A DNA stretch of 29,415 bases, from NCBI GenBank assembly GCA_040007095.1, contig JBDTVS010000163.1, positions 1 to 29,415 on the forward strand, written 5' to 3'. The first letter of the stretch is position 1; the number at the start of each line of letters is the position of its first letter. The stretch is from JBDTVS01 sp040007095 (GTDB taxonomy: Bacteria > Acidobacteriota > Vicinamibacteria > Vicinamibacterales > CAVVIG01). A program made the position numbers and the translations under genes. The notes under the pieces are model-generated. The model was not told where the DNA came from. It did not search any database and saw nothing but the letters and a program-made list of their open reading frames with translations. Positions 22,510 through 29,415 of this stretch are shown piece after piece.

Positions 22510-25311
22510 CTAGTTGGCCCCCTTCTTGTCGTCTTTGCTTCCCACCGGAACCGCACGCTCGACCTTGCTCGGAGCGGGCTCCTCCGGGGTCTTCGCGTTC
22601 ATCTGAAACGGCTTGCTCTTGACGACGCCGAGTACGAGCGATGAAAACCGGCCGCCGCTTTTCAACGCATCGCGCGCGATCGATCGGACAAGCGGCATGT
22701 CCTGATACTCCGCGCCGCGGCCGAGCCCATAGGTCAGCAGCTTCTCCGCCACCACCTGCGTGAACTGATCGCTGTAGCCGAGGAGCCACTTCCGCAGGGC
22801 CGAAGGACCGTCGATCTTCGTGCCGTCATACACCTGGGACGTCGAGTCGATGGCCTGGCCCTCATCGAGGGTCCGCCACGAGGCGACGCCGTCGAAGTTC
22901 TCGAGCGCGAAGCCGATCGGGTCCATCAGGCTGTGGCACTGAATGCAGTCGGCCCGCACGCGATGGCTCAGCATTTTCTGGCGCATCGTCGGCTCTTTCG
23001 CGTTGCCGGTCGCGTCTGCCTGACGGGGGGGAAGGGCCGGTACGTCTGGCGGCGGATCGGGCGGACTCATGCCGAGAATATTTCCCATGATCCACTTGCC
23101 GCGCGTGACCGGCGAGGTTCTCTCCGGCTTCGCGGTGGTCGTGAGAAACGCGCCTTTGCCGATCAGGCCGCGGCGGTTGTCCAGATCCGGTCCGAGCGTG
23201 ACGCGGCGGAACTGGCTGCCGTAGACGTAGGGAATGCCGTAGTGCTTCGCCAGCCGCTCGTTGACGAACGTGTAGTCGGCGGTCAACAAATCGACGACGT
23301 TGCGATCCTCGCGGACGATACTGTCGAACAGCAGCTCCACTTCGCGGCGCATCGCTTGCCGCAACGGGTCGTCGAAGTCCGGATAGACCAACGGTAGCGG
23401 GCCAACGCTCTGCATGCCGCGCAGGTTCAGCCATTGCCCGGCAAAGTTGACGGCCAGGGATTCGGCGCGCGGATCCTTCAACATGCGGCGGACCTGGCGC
23501 TCGAGCACGGCCGGATCCTTCAAACGTCCCTGGCTGGCGACGTTGAGCAGCTCGTCGTCGGGAACCGTGCTCCAGAGAAAAAACGACAGGCGCGAGGCGA
23601 GATCGAGATCGTTGAGACGATAGGACTGAGCAGCCGCGAGGGTGGCCGGCTCGGCTTCAATCCGGTAGATGAACTTCGGCGAGGCGAGGACGCGCGCGAG
23701 CGCCATCTCGATGCCGTCGTCGAAGGTCCCTTCCTTCCTGCCGGCCTGATAGAAGTCCATCAGCAGGTTGACGTCGCCGGCCACCGCCGGACGGCGGTAG
23801 GCATGCTTGACGAGGTTCGTGATGATCTTGCGCGCGCAGGCCGCTTCGTCGGCAGCGCCCGTCGGCGAGCAAATGAGAATCTTCTTGCGGCTCGGCGAGT
23901 CTTTGGCCCGTTCGGCGTTGAAAGGGCCTTCGATGCGAACGGTCCCGACATGCGGAAAGAACGTGAATCCCGGCGTGGGACCGGTTTGCAGTGTGTCGCG
24001 CATGAAATGCTGGTCGAGATCGAGCAGCGGCGCGAAATTCGTTTGCGGGAACGTCACGCCGACCGTATGCGGGCCCGCCGTCGTCTTGAAGCGGACCATC
24101 ATCTTCGGCGTCGCGCCACGCGCCGCCACCGCGGCCGCGCCCGCCGTCCGGGCTCCGGCTGGAGTTGCCGCACCCGCAGCGCCGCGCGCACCGCCCGCCG
24201 GCGCCGTCGCGCCATCCCCAGGCCCGGCACCGCGCGTACCGGCCGGAGCCCCGGCTGGTCCCGCCGCGGCAGCGGCTCCCGCGGCAGCGCCCCGCCCGCG
24301 CCCGCCGCGACCGGCGCAGTTGGGCGGCGTGACCCCAAATCGGCCGCCGCCCTGCCAATCGAGCAGTTCGAGCCGTTCATTGTCGAGCAGCACCAGGAGC
24401 TTTTCGCACGGCACTGAACCGAAGCCGGTCGGCGACATGTTGTCGCCAAAAATCGGTGTGACCGTCACTGTGTACTCGCCGTCGGACGGAAACACGTGAG
24501 AAACGAGCATCCCCCCACGGGTGCCAAACGGCAGTCCTTCGATGTGGTAGTCCTGGGAGGTGTCTTCAGGTGTGCGGTAGACCATCAGCGTCGGCGGCGA
24601 CGGCTCGCCCAGCGCCAGACGGCTGATTTTTCCTGCCGCCGATATGTACGCCTCGACCAGCGTCGAGGAGATGCCCAGGGCGCCGGCGATATTGTCGAAG
24701 CCGCGTGTCGAATCGTCGTTCGGCAGATACTTGCTCGCGTCGATGTCGAGCCCCACCACGTCACGGATAACGTTGGCGTACTCAGTGCGATTGAGGCGGT
24801 GCAGTCCGGGCGCCGGAGTGTAGGGGGTCGAGGTGCGGTCCAGCTCGTTCTCGAGCCACGAGATCATCGATTTGTAGGTGGCCGCTTCCGGCCGCCTCAC
24901 GCCGGCCGGAGGCATCATCCCGGCGCGCATTTTTCGGACGACGAGTTCCCAGGTGTCGGCGTGGTCGTGGAGTTTCGCGGTGTCGACGTTGTCGAGGGTC
25001 AGCTTGCGAGCGGCGTCCGCCAGCGGACCACTTCCCGATTTGGCTTTTTCGTTGTGGCACGAGACGCAGTAACGGTTGAGCAAGGCACGCTCGTCCGCCG
25101 CGGAGGTCACCGTCGTGGGCAGTGCGTTGGGCAGTGCGGTGGCCGGAGCAGGCGTCGGTGCGGGCGCGGACTGGGGGGTGCTCGCGGCGGGCTTCGACGC
25201 TGGAGTCTTGACCTGAGCGGCCGACAACGCTGGAGCGGCAGCCTGTCCGTACCCGATCAGCCCAGCGGTCATCACCGCGCTACAGGCAATCAAGAATGAC
25301 CGGTTGTTCAT
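22510..25311 (-). CDS. DUF1592-type secreted multi-domain cytochrome-like protein
   Basis: The 933-residue protein has a signal peptide (MNNRSFLIACSAVMTAGLIG), then an Ala/Pro-rich linker, then a c-type haem site CVSCH (82-86). The domain order DUF1587, DUF1595, DUF1592, DUF1588, DUF1585 is recognisable from LHRLNRTEYANVIRDVVGLD, AYRRPAVAGDVNLLMDFY, FFLWSTVPDDELLNVA, CIQCHSLMDPIGFALENFD and the C-terminal VAEKLLTYGLGRGAEYQD. The CIQCH gives a second CxxCH near residue 790. An Ala/Gly-rich insert of roughly 70 residues lies about positions 330-400. ATG at 25311 is preceded by GGAG at good distance. It is translated just ahead of DUF1552, the conserved pair arrangement. The role is unknown; envelope redox chemistry is inferred. 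Confidence 0.9.
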   Translation of the reverse strand: MNNRSFLIACSAVMTAGLIGYGQAAAPALSAAQVKTPASKPAASTPQSAPAPTPAPATALPNALPTTVTSAADERALLNRYCVSCHNEKAKSGSGPLADAARKLTLDNVDTAKLHDHADTWELVVRKMRAGMMPPAGVRRPEAATYKSMISWLENELDRTSTPYTPAPGLHRLNRTEYANVIRDVVGLDIDASKYLPNDDSTRGFDNIAGALGISSTLVEAYISAAGKISRLALGEPSPPTLMVYRTPEDTSQDYHIEGLPFGTRGGMLVSHVFPSDGEYTVTVTPIFGDNMSPTGFGSVPCEKLLVLLDNERLELLDWQGGGRFGVTPPNCAGRGGRGRGAAAGAAAAAGPAGAPAGTRGAGPGDGATAPAGGARGAAGAATPAGARTAGAAAVAARGATPKMMVRFKTTAGPHTVGVTFPQTNFAPLLDLDQHFMRDTLQTGPTPGFTFFPHVGTVRIEGPFNAERAKDSPSRKKILICSPTGAADEAACARKIITNLVKHAYRRPAVAGDVNLLMDFYQAGRKEGTFDDGIEMALARVLASPKFIYRIEAEPATLAAAQSYRLNDLDLASRLSFFLWSTVPDDELLNVASQGRLKDPAVLERQVRRMLKDPRAESLAVNFAGQWLNLRGMQSVGPLPLVYPDFDDPLRQAMRREVELLFDSIVREDRNVVDLLTADYTFVNERLAKHYGIPYVYGSQFRRVTLGPDLDNRRGLIGKGAFLTTTAKPERTSPVTRGKWIMGNILGMSPPDPPPDVPALPPRQADATGNAKEPTMRQKMLSHRVRADCIQCHSLMDPIGFALENFDGVASWRTLDEGQAIDSTSQVYDGTKIDGPSALRKWLLGYSDQFTQVVAEKLLTYGLGRGAEYQDMPLVRSIARDALKSGGRFSSLVLGVVKSKPFQMNAKTPEEPAPSKVERAVPVGSKDDKKGAN

Positions 25312-25641
25312 GAAGGGCTCCAGAACGGATTGCAGATGGCCTTGGGGGCCTTCCCCGAACCGAGACGAGTACATTCAGATTACACCAATAGTGTCGGTTC
25401 TCGCGACGAAGAACCGGCGAAAACGGCGGGCGTGCGGACTCATCGATAGCCGCCAAGCTATAGAACGTAAACGCCTTTCGCGAGCGATCGATTGCCCCCC
25501 TCGGCCGTGCGCGGACGTCGAAGCGCCTGCGACCAACCTCCGAAGACTGCACCCGCGGACGATCCAAGCAAGAACGGACGACGTCAAGAACGGACGTAGT
25601 CCTGGCCGGATCTGGCCGTCGAGTATGATGCCCGTCTCCAT
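25312..25641. promoter_or_regulatory. 330-bp divergent control region, DUF1592 operon and prs
   Basis: No gene is seen here. It should hold promoters for both directions. An inverted repeat CGGTTCT (25395-25401) and AGAACCG (25410-25416) lies about 85-105 bp upstream of the DUF1592 start. On the prs side there are two direct 12-mers, CAAGAACGGACG, at 25569-25580 and 25585-25596, offset by 16 bp. TATGAT about 20 bp before the prs ATG is a possible -10 box. These are candidate operator sites; none has been matched to a known regulator. Confidence 0.45.
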
Positions 25642-26583
25642 ATGAACAGCATCGTCGTCTTCAGCGGCCAGGCGCATCCCGACCTGGCCCGGTCGATCTG
25701 CAGACGGCTGAAGGTCCCCCTGAGCCGCTCGATCACCTCGACCTTCAGCAACGATTGTCTCGGCGTCCAGCTCGAAGCCAACTGCCGCCAGGCCGACGTC
25801 TTCATCGTCCAGCCGCTGACCACGCCGGTGCAGCACCATCTGATGGAGCTGCTCCTGATGCTGGACGCCGCGCGAGGTGCGTCGGCGGCACGAATCACCG
25901 CCGTCATCCCCCACTTCGCCTACGCGCGATCCGACAAGAAAGACGCACCACGCATCTCGATCGCCGCGCGACTGGTTGCGGACCTGCTGGCCACCGCCGG
26001 CGCCAGCCGCGTGCTGGCCATGACGCTGCACTCCCCGCAAGTCCATGGGTTCTTCAGCGTACCGGTCGATCACATGAACGCGCTCAAAGTGCTGGCCCAG
26101 CACTTTCGTCGCCGGCGGTTGAGCAACACCATTGTCGTCTCGCCCGACCTCGGCAACGCGAAGGAAGCGTCCCACTTCGCTCGCAGCCTCGGGCTGCCGA
26201 TGGCCGCCGGCAGCAAGAAGCGCCTCAGCGACGATCGCGTCGTCATCGACACCCTCGTCGGCGATGTCGACGGGAAGAACGTCATCGTCCTCGACGACGA
26301 GATCGCCAACGGCGGTACGATCGTGGAGGTCTTGAGCAAGCTTCGCGAGCGCCGGGTCAAACGCATCAGCGTGGCGTGCACCCACGGCCTCTTCACCGGC
26401 AAGGCGATTGCGCGCCTCAGCGCACAACCCGACATCGTCGAAATCGTCACGACCGATACCGTGCCGATTCCGGCCGAGAAGCGATTGCCCAACATGAAAA
26501 TTCTCTCGATTGCGCCGCTGCTCGGCGAAGCCATCCGGCGAATCCATGTCGGACAGTCCGTCAGCGGGTTGTTCGACGTGTGA
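25642..26583 (+). CDS. prs: Ribose-phosphate pyrophosphokinase (PRPP synthetase)
   Basis: PRPP synthetase makes phosphoribosyl pyrophosphate from ribose 5-phosphate and ATP for nucleotide, His and Trp synthesis. The 313-residue product has the family length and layout: FSNDCLGVQLEANCRQADVF, the flexible-loop region PHFAYARSDKKDAPRISIAA, the catalytic histidine in MTLHSPQVHGFFSVPVDHM, VVSPDLGNAKEAS, KKRLSDDRVV and the PRPP loop VLDDEIANGGT (216-226). Departures from common bacterial enzymes are Thr for Asp before LH and NGGT rather than TAGT in the PRPP loop. ATG at 25642 has no clear Shine-Dalgarno sequence. Its stop overlaps the GTG of a degraded acetyltransferase frame. Confidence 0.9.
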   Translation: MNSIVVFSGQAHPDLARSICRRLKVPLSRSITSTFSNDCLGVQLEANCRQADVFIVQPLTTPVQHHLMELLLMLDAARGASAARITAVIPHFAYARSDKKDAPRISIAARLVADLLATAGASRVLAMTLHSPQVHGFFSVPVDHMNALKVLAQHFRRRRLSNTIVVSPDLGNAKEASHFARSLGLPMAAGSKKRLSDDRVVIDTLVGDVDGKNVIVLDDEIANGGTIVEVLSKLRERRVKRISVACTHGLFTGKAIARLSAQPDIVEIVTTDTVPIPAEKRLPNMKILSIAPLLGEAIRRIHVGQSVSGLFDV

Positions 26584-26750
26584 CGGCAATCAGAATCTGG
26601 CGGCTCGCGGCGGGCGATCGGGATCCGGCGCGGGATTTCTTCGCGATGATGGCCGCGGTGTTCGCGGAGGAATCCGGCGCTCTCAGCGATCGTTATCTGG
26701 ACCGTCTACCCGCCGCCGACAACGACGATGCCCACGCGCTCGAGTTCTAT
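26580..26750 (+). pseudogene. Remnant of a GNAT acetyltransferase (AAC(3)-I-like)
   Basis: The frame from GTG at 26580, overlapping the prs stop, reads TAIRIWRLAAGDRDPARDFF, then VFAEESGALSDRYLDRL. This resembles the first 40 or so residues of AAC(3)-I-like N-acetyltransferases. It jumps at once to PAADNDDAHALEFY, which resembles the C-terminal beta-strand/helix normally more than 80 residues later. The acetyl-CoA-binding centre is absent, and the frame then runs into DNA antisense to the MetE-like gene. This looks like an internal deletion plus truncation. The family assignment is from memory of motif patterns on a very short sequence. Confidence 0.45.
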
Positions 26751-27778
26751 TTCCTGACGAGCCCTTGCTTCCCGAGCTCGCTGCGCACCAGCCGCGCGCC
26801 CTCGACCATCGCACACAACTTGCTGAACGCCACCTCGCGGGGCAGATGCATGCACCCGCAGTCCGGGTTGACGACCAGCTTCTCGGGCGGCACGACTTCA
26901 AGCGCACGCCGAATGCGATCCGCCACGAACCCGGGCGACTCCACGTCTTGAATCTTCACGTCGACGACGCCAAGACCCAGCGAAAAGCTCGGGTTGAACT
27001 CCTTGAACAGCTGGAGATCCTCGTCGCCGCGCCGGGCAAATTCGAGCGAGACGAGATTCACGTTGGCGTCGAGGATGGCGGGAAACAGGTAGCGGTAGCT
27101 CCCCTCCCACGAGGGCTTGCCGTAGCGGTTGCCGTAGCAGATGTGCAGATGAATGGTGGCGTCGACCGACTCGACCATCGCATTCACCGCGCGAATCGCC
27201 CACGGCAGATCTTCGGGGAAGCCTGAATAGTACGGCTCGTCGATCTGAATGTCGGTCGCGCCCGCCCGCACCAGCTCGCGCAGCTCCGCGTTCAGCACGC
27301 GCGCCAGATCGAGCGCAAAGGCTTCCTCCGTCGGGTAGAACCGGTTCTGGACGCGCTTCACCAGGGTGTGTGGACCAGAAACGGCCACTTTCCCTCGGTG
27401 GCCGCTGAACCGGCGGAGAAAGCGCACTTCGTCGGCGAGGCCGAGCGGCCCCGACGCCAGCTTCGATCGCACCACGCTTTCGTAGAAGTCGTAGTAGAAG
27501 CGCTTCGATCCAAAATCGATCTGCACGCCGGGCAGACGCTCGACGAAGTAGTCGATCATGTTGTCGCGCTGCAGTTCGCCGTCGGTGACGATATCGACCC
27601 CCGCCACTTCCTGGTCCTTGATCGCGCCCTTGCGCGCCGCATCGTGCATCTCGTCGAGATCGTGGCGGCTCAGCTTGCGCGACAGGTAGTCGTTCTTCGC
27701 GCGCTCCAGCCACGCGGGCATCGAGTAGCTGCCTATGACGGCGGTCGGCAGAATCGGCAAATCCATAAGAGGTCTCAT
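26747..27778 (-). CDS. Core MetE: short cobalamin-independent methionine synthase-like protein
   Basis: The 343-residue protein corresponds only to the catalytic C-terminal half of MetE (full MetE is about 750 residues). It opens LPTAVIGSYSMPAWLERAKN and contains IVTDGELQRDNMIDYF, VSGPHTLVKR and TDIQIDEPYYSG. The zinc ligands of MetE are conserved: H212 and C214 in HLHICYGN, E246 in VSLEFARR and C307 in VNPDCGCM. The missing N-terminal half, and the small size, are as in the folate-independent core MetE families described in bacteria and archaea. The methyl donor is therefore unclear. ATG at 27778 overlaps the stop of the methyltransferase-like gene by ATGA, so the two are coupled; metK lies just beyond. 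Confidence 0.87.
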   Translation of the reverse strand: MRPLMDLPILPTAVIGSYSMPAWLERAKNDYLSRKLSRHDLDEMHDAARKGAIKDQEVAGVDIVTDGELQRDNMIDYFVERLPGVQIDFGSKRFYYDFYESVVRSKLASGPLGLADEVRFLRRFSGHRGKVAVSGPHTLVKRVQNRFYPTEEAFALDLARVLNAELRELVRAGATDIQIDEPYYSGFPEDLPWAIRAVNAMVESVDATIHLHICYGNRYGKPSWEGSYRYLFPAILDANVNLVSLEFARRGDEDLQLFKEFNPSFSLGLGVVDVKIQDVESPGFVADRIRRALEVVPPEKLVVNPDCGCMHLPREVAFSKLCAMVEGARLVRSELGKQGLVRK

Positions 27779-29232
27779 GGGCGCTGCGTCGTGTACAGAA
27801 TGTTGGTCTTCGATCCCGGCCGATAGGGGAAGGGCGCGAAGTGGACGTCGTAGCCGGCCCGCGCGCCGACGGCGCGCAGCAGCGCCCCGTTCACCCAGAC
27901 CACGAGCGAGCCGTCCAGCTTGCCCGGCCCTTTGAATGCCTGGCGGTACTCGTCCATCGACGTGACGAAGATGTCCTGCACCTGAAGATACCCGCGCGGG
28001 TGCAGCAGCGGCAAGGTGTTGGCGAAGCTCTCGGCCGCGCCACGCGACACATGAAAGCGGATATCGTCGGGCGCTTCCGCCAGCAGATCGTCGAGATGCA
28101 GCCGGGTCAGTCCGGGCGGCACGTGATCTTCTTCGAAGTCGTCTAAAGCCCTGAGGCGCTCCTCGAGCCGGAAGGCCCCCCACAACGCCCGCCAGAACGC
28201 CACGCCGCGAGCCCCTTCGCCGGCAGCCGACGGCCCCTCCTCGAACATCCGCTCGACGATGGCCGGGATCTCGGCGCGCGTGATGCCGAACTCCGCGCAT
28301 AGCCCGTCGGCCGCCGCCCCGGGAATGCCCCCACGCGTCTCGACGATATAGTGCCGGCCGTCCCGTCGCACGAGCTCATCGAACTGCAGGTTGTCGTACA
28401 CGTTGGTCAGGTGCACGTACATGACCTTGAAGCGTTGGGACGGGAGGCTCTTGAACGGGTTGAGCGCATCCATCGCCACCACGCTCACCTGGGCGGCATG
28501 CGCCTCGACGGCTTTCAGCGCCCGTTCCAACGTGGCGGTCGAATAGTCCCCGAGCCAGAAGCGGAGCTTGGGGTAATAGCCGGTGCCCTGCTGCTCGTCG
28601 AGCGCCTTGAACCCGTCGAGCCAGGCAGCCGCCCGTGCGCCGGATCCGACGCCAATCTCGAGCGCGACGATTTCCGACGGCAGCTGATGACGCGATTCGA
28701 GATCCTTGAGCAACCGCCAGAACTCCGCCACCGAGTCGGCGACCGCCTGCGGGTGGTTCGCGTCGGACGATCCGCTCGGCAGCGCGGCTTCGAACCCGCG
28801 GCCCGAGGCGTGCTCCCATTCCGTCAGCCACTGCCAGAACAGTTTGTTGAACTTCCAGATGATGCTGTGGCGCCACGGCGCGAACGAGTCAAGGTGGACG
28901 CTGTCGGCGTCGGTTCCAGCGCGAACGGTCTGCAGGGCGTGCGCCAGCTGCTGCGGCAGCTGCAAGGGATCGGCCTGGCGTAGATCGACCGCGATTTCCG
29001 CCAGCGGACCAGGCTGTCCGCCCGGCATCGTCGTCCGGCGGACCATCACCGGCTCGCGGAAATTGGTCTTGTAGTGAATCCAGTCGAGATGGACGCGAAG
29101 CGCACGAAGCATCTTCGCGTCGACGGCGCCCTGCTCGGCGAGTGTCGTCAACGAGCCGGCCACGAGTCCGGTCAGCTCGTTAAGGCTCTTCGCGCTCTTC
29201 CCGCGCGAGATGTGATTGAAATGGAGAATCAC
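27775..29232 (-). CDS. SAM-dependent methyltransferase-like protein, unassigned family
   Basis: The 485-residue protein has a helical N-terminal domain of about 180 residues (MILHFNHISRGKSAKSLNEL, WRHSIIWKFNKLFWQWLTEW). A Rossmann-type segment follows with motif I LEIGVGSGAR (191-200) and a probable acidic loop WLGDYS. A long C-terminal part includes HVSRGAAESFANTLPLLHPR, LQVQDIFVTSMDEYRQAFKG and DGSLVVWVNGALL. It resembles MidA/DUF185-like methyltransferases in the motif I region only. I cannot name the family or the substrate. GTG at 29232 is the first good start; no strong ribosome site is seen. It sits between metK and the core MetE in one direction, suggesting a role in methionine/SAM turnover. 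Confidence 0.7.
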   Translation of the reverse strand: MILHFNHISRGKSAKSLNELTGLVAGSLTTLAEQGAVDAKMLRALRVHLDWIHYKTNFREPVMVRRTTMPGGQPGPLAEIAVDLRQADPLQLPQQLAHALQTVRAGTDADSVHLDSFAPWRHSIIWKFNKLFWQWLTEWEHASGRGFEAALPSGSSDANHPQAVADSVAEFWRLLKDLESRHQLPSEIVALEIGVGSGARAAAWLDGFKALDEQQGTGYYPKLRFWLGDYSTATLERALKAVEAHAAQVSVVAMDALNPFKSLPSQRFKVMYVHLTNVYDNLQFDELVRRDGRHYIVETRGGIPGAAADGLCAEFGITRAEIPAIVERMFEEGPSAAGEGARGVAFWRALWGAFRLEERLRALDDFEEDHVPPGLTRLHLDDLLAEAPDDIRFHVSRGAAESFANTLPLLHPRGYLQVQDIFVTSMDEYRQAFKGPGKLDGSLVVWVNGALLRAVGARAGYDVHFAPFPYRPGSKTNILYTTQRP

Positions 29233-29317
29233 CCTGTGGTCGTCACTCTTCAGGCTTCGGATCCCGGGCGTCGAGCACCAGACTTTTCAACCTGGAGCCC
29301 GACGCCGCGCAGTCATC

Positions 29318-29415
29318 TTAGAGGCCCGCGCCCTTCTTGAGCGCCGCGGCCTTGTCGGTGCGTTCCCAGGTGAACTCCGGTTCGGTCCGGCCGAAGTGAC
29401 CGAAGGCCGCCGTCA
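29318..29415 (-). CDS. metK: S-adenosylmethionine synthetase, C-terminal end only
   Basis: The minus strand at the right edge reads TAAFGHFGRTEPEFTWE, then RTDKAAALKKGAGL and TAA at 29318-29320. The GHFGR and FTWE segments and the KAAALK tail are the standard C-terminus of MetK, which makes SAM from methionine and ATP. Only about 31 codons are in the window. The following gene starts 85 bp downstream; the gap has no visible terminator, so cotranscription is possible. Confidence 0.9.
   Translation of the reverse strand, partial: TAAFGHFGRTEPEFTWERTDKAAALKKGAGL

Noticed and set aside
22508..22789. Extended N-terminus of the DUF1552 protein
   Set aside because: The extension overlaps the DUF1592 C-terminus in another frame and would bury the Tat signal, which must be near the N-terminus.
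25375..26589. 404-residue minus-strand open frame
   Set aside because: It is antisense to the whole PRPP synthetase, whose motifs are clear; the composition is that of a shadow frame.
27779..28300. Extended N-terminus of the MetE-like protein from 28300
   Set aside because: The extra 174 codons are antisense-phase text overlapping the methyltransferase-like gene; the family start and the ATGA overlap place the start at 27778.
29233..29317. SAM riboswitch between metK and the methyltransferase-like gene
   Set aside because: The gap is only 85 bp and no multi-stem arrangement with the expected conserved core could be made out; any leader of metK lies outside the window.

Overview
The window is GC-rich bacterial chromosome carrying mostly housekeeping and metabolic genes, with no phage, plasmid or complete insertion sequence visible. 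The best guess at the host is an Acidobacteriota member, perhaps of the Vicinamibacteria type. That guess rests on the secreted DUF1592-type 'planctomycete cytochrome' next to a Tat-exported DUF1552 protein, a Tat/lipobox Rieske protein, many GTG starts, and abundant small intergenic repeats. It is an inference, not a phylogenetic result.

Layout. (1) 1-5472, minus strand: respiratory complex I operon read nuoA-B-C-D-E-F-H. nuoG is absent from its usual place between nuoF and nuoH, where only about 170 bp of short repeats remain. (2) 5705-7021, plus: a GT4-type glycosyltransferase. (3) 7147-8059, minus: a small coiled-coil protein followed by a PabC-type class IV aminotransferase domain with no normal start codon. 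(4) 8180-13090, plus: a 1636-residue Lhr-type helicase with two low-complexity insertions, then a Fpg/Nei DNA glycosylase whose last codons lie in a 29-bp inverted repeat. (5) 14304-17259, minus: an ABC-F ATPase and a secreted alpha/beta hydrolase. (6) 17361-18461, plus: yajQ and a Rieske lipoprotein. (7) 18581-20353: two head-to-head uroporphyrinogen-III synthase paralogues. (8) 20421-20900, plus: a diheme cytochrome c built by internal duplication. (9) 21107-25311, minus: the DUF1592/DUF1552 pair. (10) 25642-26583, plus: a PRPP synthetase followed by an acetyltransferase remnant. (11) 26747-29415, minus: the 3' end of metK, an unassigned SAM-methyltransferase-like protein, and a short 'core' MetE lacking the N-terminal half of classical MetE.

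Genes that plausibly work together: the Nuo subunits (NADH:quinone oxidoreductase); the DUF1592/DUF1552 pair (envelope, c-type haem); and metK, the methyltransferase-like gene and core MetE (methionine/SAM cycle). In the last group the methyltransferase-like and MetE frames overlap by ATGA. This is the best candidate for a poorly described system, because the short MetE keeps the zinc-site residues but lacks the N-terminal half found in folate-dependent MetE.

At the DNA level, the striking pattern is a degenerate 8-9-bp-periodic repeat (units like AACCACAAA / GGACACGAA). It recurs in at least seven gene junctions in both orientations and often touches a start or stop codon. Smaller palindromes and hairpins lie at 7039-7120, 14118-14272, 17867-17888 and 18535-18552. 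No tRNA, rRNA or CRISPR array was recognised.
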